A DNA stretch of 64,000 nt from Circinella minor (taxonomy: Eukaryota; Mucoromycota; Mucoromycetes; Mucorales; Lichtheimiaceae): contig JAEPRB010000150.1 of the NCBI GenBank assembly GCA_016758965.1, forward strand, positions 1 through 64,000, given 5' to 3'. Shown piece by piece: positions 15,964 to 26,165 of the stretch (position 1 is the stretch's first letter; every line of letters starts with the position of its first letter). Below the pieces are notes generated by a model. The model searched no databases and had not been told where the DNA came from. It was given only the letters and a program-made list of their open reading frames with translations. The position numbers and the translations under genes are program-made.

Positions 15964-16380
15964 TTAATTCAATATCATATCCCTCATTATGATGTTTATA
16001 CCTCCTAAACTCTTCAAAAACGGCGTTTCTTTTAACAAGGGGAACGCATCGCTTAGTGTTCTGTCTGATATATTTACATCTAATATCAATGTATCAAAAT
16101 GAGTGCAAGACCGATTTGGTACTATTTGTAGTATCAGTTCGCGATCATAAAAATCTTGAATGTAATGTACATGAATAAAAAATCCTGATCCCAAAGGAAA
16201 TTCTTTTAACTGAATGGAAGTAAGGGTATACAAATCATTCAAAAAAAACCCTGTATTTGTGACATAGGTCAAGACAAAAACAATGAGCAGATTTTCAATA
16301 TTTGTAAGGAGCGATTCTGATTGGTCGGTGTACGAATCTTCGTACTTTTTGAGAATCGGCATAAAAAGGATGAATTTCAC
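15964..16380 (-). CDS. Orphan 138-residue ORF in transposon block
   Basis: Open frame from ATG at 16380 to a stop at 15964. The composition is protein-like (mixed hydrophobic and charged, with segments such as LKEFPLGSGFFIHVHYIQDF), not a translation of simple repeats. No family is recognised and no membrane segment or catalytic motif is clear; the LLIVFVLTYVTNTGFFL stretch is hydrophobic but short. It sits between an LTR-like repeat and a Harbinger-like unit, so it may be a fragment of a larger decayed element gene. It could also be chance. Confidence 0.35.
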   Translation of the reverse strand: MKFILFMPILKKYEDSYTDQSESLLTNIENLLIVFVLTYVTNTGFFLNDLYTLTSIQLKEFPLGSGFFIHVHYIQDFYDRELILQIVPNRSCTHFDTLILDVNISDRTLSDAFPLLKETPFLKSLGGINIIMRDMILN

Positions 16381-16565
16381 GAATATTGGTATAAAAAAAT
16401 TTCTATGTATGAAAGCTTATTATTATGATTCATCTATGTTTAGAAGTGTATTGTTATTGATCTATATAGAAATATATGCACAAATATATAAAGAAAGAAA
16501 AAATAAGATATCATATTATCATCCCTTATTACAGTATACACTTTTCATTACCTTTTTTTTATAAA

Positions 16566-17578
16566 ATGTCTTCTAGCAGCAAACAAACGAGAAAGAACAG
16601 CAACAAACAAAACTATTTTCAGTGGAAAAAAAAGCATATTTTGTCCTTGATTGAGGTGCTTGGCAAATCCGTTGGTAATAAAGGCCTCGACTATTATGAC
16701 AAATACCAAGGTGCTTCCAAGACAACTTCACCAAAAAAAAAATAACGGCTAAAGAAATAGCTAAAGAATTAGAAAAACTTAATCCTGATTCATTTTCCAT
16801 AACTGATCAACAAGTCCAGTCCAAAATAAAGGGATTAAATGAGGGCTACAATAAGGCTCGTGATTAACTTCGGTCTACAGGTGAAGGGATTGATGATGAG
16901 GATGAAAAGCTCAAAATTGAAACGATAAGAGGTTAGAATTATACATAGCTTAGCTTTCTTTTATATAGTGTATACATTGGTGTCAAATAAATACATGTTG
17001 CTAATTAACTCTTCTTATATAGCCAAGGTTTTGCTAATTGAACCATTTTTTGATGAGTTAGGTCCACTCATTCGTGATAGGCCTAAAGCAACACCACACT
17101 TCAATGCTGATTCAGAATCGACTGATCTCTCACAACAAGCAGATACGTTTCTCCTCAACAATAATGGGGTAGATGAATTGGATGAAGAAGAGGAATCAAG
17201 CGACCAAGAAGAAACGAGGAATAATCATGACGGAGTAGAAGTAGAAGTAGTAGAGGAAGCTACTAACATTAGTAGCCGAAAACGATCTGGTGATGATGAA
17301 TTGCAGAAGAAGACAGCCAAAAAACCAAGAAAAAGTGCTGCAAATATTACAGCTTCTTTGCTGCGTATGGTTGAAGCAAAGGCCGACATAGAAAAGGATA
17401 AAATAAAGTATCGCGCAGAGATAAATGATAAGCGCTTTGAGTTGGAAAAAGAAAAAAAATGGAAATCATGCGACAGCAAGTTGCAATAAGTCTTCAGGAA
17501 TCCAAAGAACGATCATTACGACTAGAACTTGAACTTGAAAAATTGAAGGAAAAGAATAGAAGAGAAAACCAAGAGTAA
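16566..17578 (+). pseudogene. Myb/SANT-like DNA-binding ORF of a Harbinger-type element
   Basis: Remnant of the DNA-binding partner protein that accompanies PIF/Harbinger transposases. It begins MSSSSKQTRKNS, then WKKKHILSLIEVLGK (first Trp-containing helix). After a frame change in an A-run at 16733-16741 it continues ITAKEIAKELEKLNPDSF and QVQSKIKGLNEGYNKARD, the trihelix/SANT-like fold. An in-frame TAA at 16864 replaces the expected residue before LRSTGEGI. An intron of about 90 bp (16931 to about 17023) leads to FFDELGPLIRDRP, an acidic linker, a KKPRK basic patch and a C-terminal coiled coil. That coil changes frame at the A8 run near 17452-17459 and ends at 17578. Two homopolymer shifts and one stop make it a pseudogene unless the A-runs are sequencing errors. 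It converges on the transposase at 17655-19060. Confidence 0.8.
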
Positions 17579-17654
17579 AAAAATATTATTAAAATATTAT
17601 TAAAATAGCAATAAAACATTATATTTATATTTATGTTGATACATAGTTAGATTT

Positions 17655-19060
17655 TTATTCAAAATAAAATTTTATTACGTATTCTTCCTGATCAGAATTA
17701 AAATTGAGTACTAAGCTTTTGATATATTCTCGTTTGATATCGGCATCTGCAAAGTTTGCATTGAAGCCTCGTATTTCATTATAATCTTCTACTTCATCCT
17801 CTTCTTCTACGGTTGGATCAAACCACTCATCGGTATCTCTATATTTCAGTAATATATTGTGTAATACTACACATGCATGGAACCATATTACTGCTCGTGC
17901 TTGATCCTTCTTCTTACTCTTCCCTTTCCAATTACAATTCGTAAACCACGAAGGCTTTGAAAATGCCCTTTTAAAACACCAATAGCATGCTCTACTCGTA
18001 CACGAGGTGACGATAAACAAAAGTTAAAGGTTTTATTATCAGGATCCTGTGCTCTTGGCTCTTTATATGGAGTAATAATCTCTTTGCATAATGGATAGCC
18101 TTTATCACCAAGTAAATATTCTTCGCCATCAAAATATCGTTGAGCATTTAGAGCAAGGTCACTATTGTTCCAGACACGAGTATCATAAGCCGAGCCAACA
18201 AAACCACAAGTAGCATACCGAATTCGGATATGGGGATCAACAACAACCATAGAAGCCAAGGAATATTCGGATTTTCTATTGAAAAAGTCCTCTTCATTGT
18301 CAACAGGCGCATGTGACAAGACAATACCCGTTCCATCAACACATCCAATACAATTAGGGAATCCTGAAGAGCTTTGGATTGTTTCCTTGATATTGCGTTT
18401 TTCTGCAGGTGTCGGCCAATATACTTCATCTGTTCGATGTCGAAGAAGAGCAGTGATCACCCTGTTGACATATAAATCACTTGTACTAGCTCTAATTCCA
18501 AAATGTCTAGCAACTTGTCTAGTAGAAGCACCATTGCCATACATCCCAAAACGATAAAGAGCAACAATCAACTGCTCTCTGACAGGAGCCTGACGCATAC
18601 AAGAGTTATTTTGAAAGACTTGATCATTCTTGATCTTATCCACCAGATCATAAAATGCCTCATACGTCATCCGAGCATCTTGCTTAAATTCTTTCTCTGG
18701 GAGGTTGAATACAACACTACTCATGTAATTCGAAGTAGGGCTTGTTCCCCAGCCCTTTGATTCTAAGTATGTTGAACTTGCTACAGCAATATGAATCATT
18801 TGTGTGGGTGTTAAATTAAAAAGATCCTCATCATTATCGCTACAATAGCTGTAGTTCAAATCTGTGTTGACGTCTTGCTCATCAATGTTATCAAACATTT
18901 CATCGTCGTCCAACATGAAAGTTGAGTTGTTGTCATTAAATAGATTGCGCAAATCTAGATCATCATTATCCTTATTGAATAAAAAATCAGAGATAGCTTC
19001 AGCGACAATATAGTCTGTAGTCATATCAAGAATTTTTTTACGTTCTGAAATGTTAGGCAT
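17655..19060 (-). pseudogene. PIF/Harbinger-type DDE transposase, one frameshift
   Basis: DDE superfamily endonuclease (DDE_4, Harbinger/HARBI1 type). From ATG at 19060 there is an acidic N-terminus, then a helical DNA-binding part (VREQLIVALYRFGMYGNGAS, RQVARHFGI). Catalytic blocks follow: NCIGCVDGTGI (first Asp), YLLGDKGYPL (second Asp) and RVRVEHAIGVLKGHF (Glu). Near 17930 the frame shifts by a single base, after which the expected C-terminus continues (KKKDQARAVIWFHACVVLHNILL and an acidic end) to the stop at 17655. Otherwise all catalytic residues are intact, so inactivation looks recent. The convergent Myb/SANT-like ORF at 16566-17578 supports the assignment, since autonomous Harbingers carry both. 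Terminal repeats of the element were not identified. Confidence 0.9.
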
Positions 19061-19358
19061 AATAAAAAAGAGTTTTCAAATGAAGTAAAGCAAAGAAAAA
19101 ACAAAGTATCAAGAAATCTTTATTATAATATTTTTATGCAAAAAAACATTTGTCCAAAAAGGGGTCTCAAAATACTTCCAAGCGATTTCTTCTCTGATTG
19201 GCTACTTTCAGAATCCGCTGCGAATATCTGTTTGTGAATATTTGCAAAAATTCTAATGTGGTTTTCTTATTGAGCATTATTTATCAAAGATGAAGTCAGC
19301 AAGTAGCAGGACATTACGTTCTAAAAAACAAGTAAACAATTAAAACAAGCAAGAAGAA

Positions 19359-21170
19359 ATGGATAATACAACAAGTAGTAAACGAAAGAACGCCACTCTC
19401 ACAACAATGAAGAAGCGTCCACGTGTGTTAGCAGTTGATAGTTATTGGTGCGTGAACAACATAGAAAGCCTGTCGGTTACGTCTTTTGCTAGAGAATTCA
19501 AACATAAAGACCAAAACTACTGCCATTCCCGATATATTACAATTATTGAGAATTACATTCCACAAGAAGAGCAGTCTCGCCTTAGGGATGACTTTAATAA
19601 TTGGAAAAAAAAACTCTTCACTGTATTGAATTCTGGAAAGAACAAAAACGAGGAAGAATTCTGAAGAGGTTTTAGCTTCTGCTGAAAACTTTCATAAACC
19701 AGCTATAAAAGATACTACAACATCCTCATCAGCAACAAAAGAAACGCCAACATCAGAGACACCAACATCAGTAACATCAGAGGCACATCAGAGACATCAA
19801 CATCAGGAACAGTACCCACTACAACATCATCTGCATTTACAATTGACTCTTCGAATAATGAACTTGATCTTAAGCATTATATGCTCGGTGGTTCTGACAT
19901 TACTGCGCTTTTCCGACAATATCAAAATCGTGCTGATAAAATACTTAGACCTATTATATTGGAAACATATGTTCAAGAATTATTGGCCTTGGGCGATGTC
20001 CTTTTTTTTTTAGCTAAAAACCAGCATAGCAATATCAAAACATCTTTTTTCAGCGAGGAGTTACTCGATAAACTTTTAGATAATCAAAATCAAGTATTGC
20101 TGAACAAAATTCCAGACACATGCCCAGATTTTACAACAGAAGACTACATGGCTGTTTTAAAAGTTTTGATCTCTATCGATCAGAATATCATTAAGGGGTT
20201 TCAAAAATGAATTTTTTTCGCAGATTTCATGAAATCTGCGAAATTGAAATCTGCGTCTCTTGAGATGCAGTTTATACTTCTTGAAGTCTACGAAATCTGC
20301 GAAATTTCGCAGATTTCAAAAAATTAATTTTTTATTTTTGAAACCCCCTATTACACCTAAACAAGCAAAGCTTGAACTTTTAACTCTGGCTGCTAGTATG
20401 GATTAATTGAAAGGAAACGTCATTGAAGGGATTGGAGATTTGTAAGTGTAGTCGAATGAGCAGTGTTTGAATGAAGACTCATATCTCTTTTTTTTTTGAT
20501 TCTGTACGTATGATAGACTCACAAAGTTACCTTTGGACTCAATTGTAGAGAAGGACAAAAATTGGAGAAGTTGATATTCAGACAAGATACTATGAACCCT
20601 TGTTATCGGCAATCTTAGCTGACACTACAAAGAAAGTTATTTTGAGGTGGCCAAATAAAATGGATGAAACAGCACCAGAAATAAGACCTGATGCAATCAT
20701 ATCAACATTGGTACAATTAAAATTTGGAAGACACCTAGGATATGGTGAAGTCAAACCAGGCGACAATAGCACTACGACACAATCACTCTGCGTAGACACT
20801 TTAAAGCTGACTGTATTATCAAGAAATACTTGTTTAAAAAATGAACATCCCATTCTTGCCTTCCAAATCAATGGTTTCCAACTGATTTTTTATGTGACAC
20901 AGAGAATTCACCACCGTTTCTACACTATGATCGAGATTGGCCGCGTCAAAGTACCAGATTCTTTATTATCAATCCAATCTTTTTGCTACTCTGAAAAACC
21001 TCCAAATATTGTTACGCGTTACCCAGATATTTTGGCATTGCTGCCATTCCGTGCCATTCCCAAATGATTCACCACTACTCAGTCATTCATCAAGCCTTGG
21101 TATTGATACTTTACTTAATATGGCTAACAGCTCAAACTTCAAATATCAAAATTGTCCTATTCAATATTAT
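19359..21170 (+). pseudogene. Nuclease-like gene interrupted by a MITE
   Basis: A broken gene of a family that I recall as abundant and uncharacterised in Mucorales genomes (not checked). Segments: MDNTTSSKRKNATL through KNKNEEEF (19359-19664); a Thr/Ser-rich linker with frame changes near 19660 and 19785; YMLGGSDITALFRQYQNRAD onward (19879-20193); an insertion (MITE, 20194-20349); ITPKQAKLELLTLAASMD; then, after stops, a domain starting near 20590. That domain contains ETAPEIRPDAIIS followed by GYGEVKPG, spaced like the D...(D/E)XK motif of PD-(D/E)XK nucleases, and an FQINGF block. Its end also shifts frame near 21020. Removing the MITE and one target duplication restores the local frame. 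The N-terminal part has no recognised domain. Nuclease activity is inference from the motif only. Confidence 0.65.
20194..20349. mobile_element. Palindrome-rich MITE, copy A (156 bp)
   Basis: Ends AGGGGTTTCAAAAATGA and the near-inverse (...TTTTTGAAACCCCCT). The flanks carry ATTA at 20190-20193 and 20350-20353, a likely target duplication, although a TA or TTA reading is also possible. The interior is three palindromes: a perfect 28-bp one at 20216-20243, an 18-bp stem with one mismatch at 20251-20270, and a perfect 26-bp one at 20292-20317. The 10-mer GAAATCTGCG occurs five times counting both orientations. It carries no gene. It interrupts the nuclease-like gene. Confidence 0.85.
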
Positions 21171-21189
21171 TGATGTAATTAGTCTTAAA
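21171..21189. other. Gap between broken gene and MITE copy B
   Basis: Short A/T spacer, including the TAATT and TTAAA sequence flanking the second MITE. Three A bases border copy B on both sides (21187-21189 and 21325-21327), a possible 3-bp target duplication. Confidence 0.5.
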
Positions 21190-21324
21190 AGGGGGTTTCA
21201 AAAATGAAATCTGCGAAATTGAAATCTGCGTCTCTTGAGACGCAGTTTATACTTCTTGAAGTCTACGAAATCTACGAAATTTCGCAGATTTCAAAAAATT
21301 AATTTTTCATTTTTGAAACCCCCT
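21190..21324. mobile_element. Palindrome-rich MITE, copy B (135 bp)
   Basis: Same element as 20194-20349, in the same orientation, with intact ends AGGGGGTTTCAAAAATGA and TTTTTCATTTTTGAAACCCCCT. Relative to copy A it lacks one 22-bp segment between two short ATGA repeats, removing the first palindrome, and its central stem (21226-21245) is perfect. Substitutions elsewhere are few, so the two copies are recent relatives. Confidence 0.85.
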
Positions 21325-21624
21325 AAACAAAATAATACCAATTTCTTATTAGTTGCAAAATAAAAAAAGGATTACTAAAATAGAATAAATTACCAGATTT
21401 CTCTTTATTCACCAAGAAAAAATATCTAACACTTCTATGAATAGGAGAAAAAAATTGCTTGGCCTCCTGTTGGAAACCGCCCAGTACTAAAAACACCAGT
21501 AACAAGAGTGATTACCTATATTGTGTTGGGCACAGTTACTGTAAACACAGTCGTTTATATGGTATTTAAAAAGCCTACACTTTCGGTTCCAAGTCAAAAA
21601 AGAGAAAGACAGACAGAAGAAAGA

Positions 21625-21683
21625 CATTAATGATCAACTTGAAAGTGCCAAATTTAATTAGCTGTTTTGGACAAAAGTTTCCA
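21625..21683 (+). repeat. 59-bp inverted repeat, right copy
   Basis: Inverted match (58/59) of 14192-14250. The similarity stops abruptly after the TTTCCA at 21683, so the outermost part of the Tc1/mariner terminus is missing. It marks the right edge of the transposon block. Confidence 0.85.
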
Positions 21684-23591
21684 TTTATTTTTCAATCATT
21701 TGATTGTATATTATTTCTTTTTTGTGATCGCCCTTTTATGTTTTAATTGTTACACATTATTTCCATCTTTTTTTTTTTACTGCTTTGCTTTTTTATTATA
21801 AATATAGAACGAATTATAAAACTTCTCTTTCTACTTTTGCTATGTTCTCTTTCAAATTTATTATGTGTAGAAGAAAAGTCAGAATGTTTTTTACATTACT
21901 TACGTAGCTTGTGAACATATATTAAAATATCAAATTGGAGAACAAACATTTCTATTATAGTAATGAGTATATATTGGGCAATAATGAGTAAAGAAGATTC
22001 TGAAAAAAAAAAAAAGCTATATACTGTAGAAAGCGAAAGATAGAGAGATGATGATGATCATTATGAGAAAATAAATAATATACTTATACGTACGTACGTA
22101 AAACCTTAGAATCCCTTGATTGTTTTGGTGGTTTATATTATGTATATACAATAAAACTAATACAGAGATAGATCAATATGAATATGAAGTGATTTGTATT
22201 CTTTGTCTGTTTAAATTTTATTAATCTGCAACAAGTATACCAAAACTAGCTCATGTTATTGTATAAGTGCACCTTTATGAAAATCGAATTTCATTTATCA
22301 TAAGTAGTAGTATTACAATACTGTATATTATTATTAGTATATGTTATCAACCACATTAAATCAACTCTATTTAATATATACGTACAGTCAACCAAATTCG
22401 TTTTACTATACTACATAATTTACCTTGAAGGGACTGAACTTTCAGAGACCACTACTAATATATTCAGTTCTTTTTGTACTACTCATATATTAAGAAGTAT
22501 GTATCTTATAATGCTTGAAAGATGCTATCAACAACAGTGTATTTATTTGTTGAGCCCAGCTGTATAAATTGTCATTTATAATAAAATTATTATTGAGGAG
22601 GAGAACTAACCATAGCAATTCTACAGTAGTACTACTTACATATTTGTATAGTTGTGGGTTAGTATAAACGGATGCATTTTACAGATCAATGATAGCCATC
22701 ACGTTCAAAAATACCCGTACACAAAATACTGTTTAACACTCGTACTGGTCCTTATATCCTACTTTTCCAGTTTATTACCTGATTGAAACTCTTAATGATT
22801 AATTCTTACAAGAATATTAAAAGGTGTGAGAGTCAATAATACATAGAGTGTATTTTCAACATACCTAATCGTTTACCAGTATATTGAAAGTTTAAAAAAG
22901 TCTAGAGGTTATTTTTTTATCTTTCATACGTTACTACTAATTCATTATTATTTTTGAAGGGAAAAAAAAACATTATAGTCATCGAATACGTAGATGTGTG
23001 GTTAAGATATCTCATTCATCGATATACTATTTTTTTGTTATGTATATGAAAGTTGATAGAACACACTGTTGCCAAACAATTTATTAAATCTGATAGATCA
23101 TTAGAATTCGTTTCTTTTTCGAATTGTTAGAGTTAATTTACAAGACTCCCCTCTCCCATTTCAATATCATTTCAATAGCATATAGATCAGAGTAGTAATC
23201 CAGTCTTGAAGTAAATACCACTCATCAAAAGTTATAATAATATTTTCAAAACCAAACTATTTTTATTTTTTGTTTTCTTCAATCTTAAAAAGTTAGTACA
23301 TAGATGTTTCTATGCACAGAATTATAAAGTACATACATATATTGCAGCAACAATTTTGAACAGAAAACCAAAACCAAATGTTGGGAATATTATTTTCTTC
23401 CAACAAAATGAGAAGCTTTAAACAATTAGTAAATAGATTTGTGTTTATAAAATGAAATAAAGATTGTTTACGATCGTGTAAAAGATGTTGGGTATACTAA
23501 TTATGCAGGTAATAATAGATTGCGGTTTGTCTGAGGAAGAAAATAAAATTCTATACTTTTTCTTTGACAACTTTAACTAAAAAAAATAAAA
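21684..23591. other. Gene-free AT-rich region
   Basis: About 1.9 kb without any open frame longer than chance or any recognised RNA gene. It contains TACGTACGTACG-type palindromic runs (22087-22100) and many near-random A/T words. It is probably an unconstrained flank of the transposon block. Confidence 0.5.
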
Positions 23592-23599
23592 TATAAAAG
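23592..23599 (+). promoter_or_regulatory. TATA box of the small-peptide gene
   Basis: TATAAAAG about 90 bp upstream of the ATG at 23688, followed by a T-rich tract, the usual arrangement for a strong fungal promoter. Inferred from position and sequence only. Confidence 0.55.
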
Positions 23600-23687
23600 G
23601 CGAGCAAATAAGACTTTTTTTTTTCTGGTATCTTCATCAACTTTATTCTTTATAAAACAAGAAAAGTATTTCAAAACAAAAATAAAA

Positions 23688-23996
23688 ATGGACAAGGTAA
23701 GCAACCAATTGATATTTACGAAAGTCTGCTCTTCTTCCCTTCCCCCCCCCTTTTTTTTTTTTTCTCTCTGGTTTATTTCTTATGCTTGAATAAGGTTTTT
23801 TTTTTGTCTTACTACTTGGTAAAAATTGATAAATACTAATTACTCCATTTCTGTGTTATTGATATTCTTTATTACTTAGCAACAACAAGAACAACAAACC
23901 GTTCCTAAGAACCCTCCCACTGGTGAAAAGGAAGAAGCCAAGCCTACCATTGACAAACAAGAACAAGAACAGATCAAGGAAAATACTCAAGAATAA
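23688..23996 (+). CDS. 41-residue acidic peptide, two exons
   Basis: A very small gene. Exon one is ATG GAC AAG (23688-23696), then a GTAAGC donor, a 183-bp T-rich intron ending TTAG, and exon two from 23880 to the TAA at 23994-23996. The product is 41 residues, rich in Gln, Glu and Lys (MDKQQQEQQTVPKNPPT, then EKEEAKPTIDKQEQE and IKENTQE), hydrophilic and probably disordered. Support: a perfect TATA box upstream, canonical splice sites, and codon choice (AAG, GTT, CCT, ACC, ATC, GAC) typical of highly expressed fungal genes rather than of the AT-rich surroundings. No known function. It could be a stress or spore peptide, but that is a guess. Confidence 0.65.
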
Positions 23997-24345
23997 ATAA
24001 ATCAAAAAACTTACCCGTGCGTGGTGTAATAACATTTGTTTATTAGACAAAAAATTATTTTATTTTGCTTCTCTTCAAATAAAATAAAGGGTGTCCTATA
24101 TTTACTGTACATCTTTTTCTCTTTGCCCACCAAATAACAAAATAGCTTATTTTTGTCAATTCTACTGAATGAATTTTAGTTATTATCATTATTGATATTA
24201 TAAATAATGGGTAATATTATTATTTAACATGATACGTAAATGTAATATTGAGTAGTTACGTAAATTCAAAGAAATGAATGATGCTTCTATTTGTTTAAAA
24301 TATACATTTATTGATGGGTACGTACGTAAGTAAAATATATTATTT

Positions 24346-25913
24346 TCAATTATCATCTTCATTGTCTTCTCCATAAATAAATTCATCACAATCCCAATTA
24401 TTAGGAATAATTAAACGTTGAGGATTCGTCGTTCTCAAAGAACTCAATTTATCAAAATCCACTTGTTCTAATGCAATATCTTTAAAATTTTCTTGGATAC
24501 GAGAAGGAGTGATAGATTTTGGAATCACAGAAGTACCTCTTTGAATTCCCCACGAAATTAGAATTTGAGCTGGAGTCACATTGTATTTTTTAGCAATATC
24601 AATCTATTATTATTATTTTTTACATATATATGAAATATATTTTATTAATCTAGCAGCAGTAATAAAAGTGTTAACTGTATAAAAAAATAATGAGTAATCT
24701 TACCACAATATTATTTTTCATAAGTGGTGAATCGCTTGAACCCAAAGGAGAGTAACCTGTCACTAAATTATAGATACCAAAAAACTTGAAAAATAAGATC
24801 ATTGAATAGAGTACGTACGACGTAGAATCATTATCAAAAACAGTACTATTACGTACTATGTATATTATGTGCAGTACAAAAATCTAATAATTTATTTTGT
24901 GGAAAATAAGGATGTAATTCACACTATATATAATTAATGTCAGTATTTGAATAGTTCTCTACTTTGTATATTAAAATTCACGCTACATACCTGATTTACA
25001 GCAGGAATGATCTTTGCAGTTTTAAGTAACTTTTTAAGGTTACGTACACTAAAGTTACTCACACCAATTGCGCGGACTTTACCTCCTTCAATCAATTTTT
25101 CCATTTCCTACGTACGTAGGTAAAACAGTTAAATTATTTGTAACTTTTTCCATCTATTAAATTATTAAATACTTACAGCATAAGTCTCAGTAAAATCAAC
25201 CGTATGATCTAAAATGATTTTTCCATTTTCATGTCTAGGAAGTAAATTATCACCATCATAAATAAAAGCACATGGCCAATGCATTTCATAAAGATCTAAA
25301 AAATAAATAAAAAATAAACCTTATTATTAAACAATAAAAAAAAAATAGTATTATTATTACGTACGTACCAAGATAATCTAATTGTAACTTGGCAAGTGAC
25401 TCTTCAAATGCCTTGGAAACTAAATCAGGACGATGAAAAGTATTCCATAATTTTGTAGTAATAAAAAACTCTTTACGAGGAATACCACTGTCTTTAATGG
25501 CTCTACCAATTTCTTTTTCATTATTATCTATATTTTTAGTAGAGTATAAATGTGAATAATATAATATAAAAGAAGAAAATACGATAGGTTTTTTAAATGA
25601 AAAGTGGACTTACAATAAACAGCTGTATCAATATGACGATATCTATTTATATATATCATAAACTTGAAAATGAATAAATCTCAGCATACGTATTAAATAA
25701 GTAAAAAAACACTTTTTTTTTTTTTACCCAATTTTAATAGCTGTCAAGACAGAATTATATGCATCATCAGGTTGACTTTGCCAAGTTCCAAATCCAATCG
25801 CTGGAATAGTAGATCCTGTATTACTTTAATTCATTTGAGTGAGTGTTTAGTTTATTTTACAAGATCAAAAAATAAAGTTACAGTTACAGTTTAAATACAC
25901 GTCCAGATGCCAT
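24346..25913 (-). CDS. Aldo/keto reductase (AKR superfamily)
   Basis: NAD(P)H-dependent carbonyl reductase with a TIM-barrel fold. The start is ATG at 25913 (MASGRVFKL, spliced to [14 protein letters not shown]), and it ends in an acidic tail at 24346. Catalytic tetrad residues are visible: Asp and Tyr in HIDTAVYYNNE, Lys in FFITTKLWN, His in YEMHWP. The cofactor part [13 protein letters not shown] also fits. About nine exons. One of them, about 24926-24863, encodes [15 protein letters not shown] and is needed to join VNQ to the TGYSPLGSS segment. Several donors are GTACGT. Closest in appearance to the Gcy1/Ypr1 and xylose/glycerol reductase branch, but the substrate cannot be told. Its upstream neighbour diverges. 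Confidence 0.92.
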
Positions 25914-26124
25914 ATTAATTGAAAAGAAAAGAAAGTTGTTCGAGAAAAAAAAAAAAAAAAGATTGCCTTTATATTATTACTTTTTTTAAAAGTCAGTAAT
26001 AAACCACGAATAGGGTTATCTCCCCCCCCCAAAAAAAAAAAATCACCCTGGTGATGCAAATTACATCTACAGGGACAAAAGAACAAAAAAAAAGTCATTT
26101 TACTAACACTATATATAAAATAGA

Positions 26125-26165
<41 letters not shown>

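Noticed and set aside
19150..19180. GGGGTCTCAAAATAC resembling a MITE end
   Set aside because: Only partly similar to the MITE terminus, with no matching partner end at a suitable distance; taken as chance.
21323..21505. 60-codon minus-strand frame at the right side of the transposon block, considered as the missing Tc1 N-terminus
   Set aside because: No helix-turn-helix pattern and no similarity to a transposase N-terminus.
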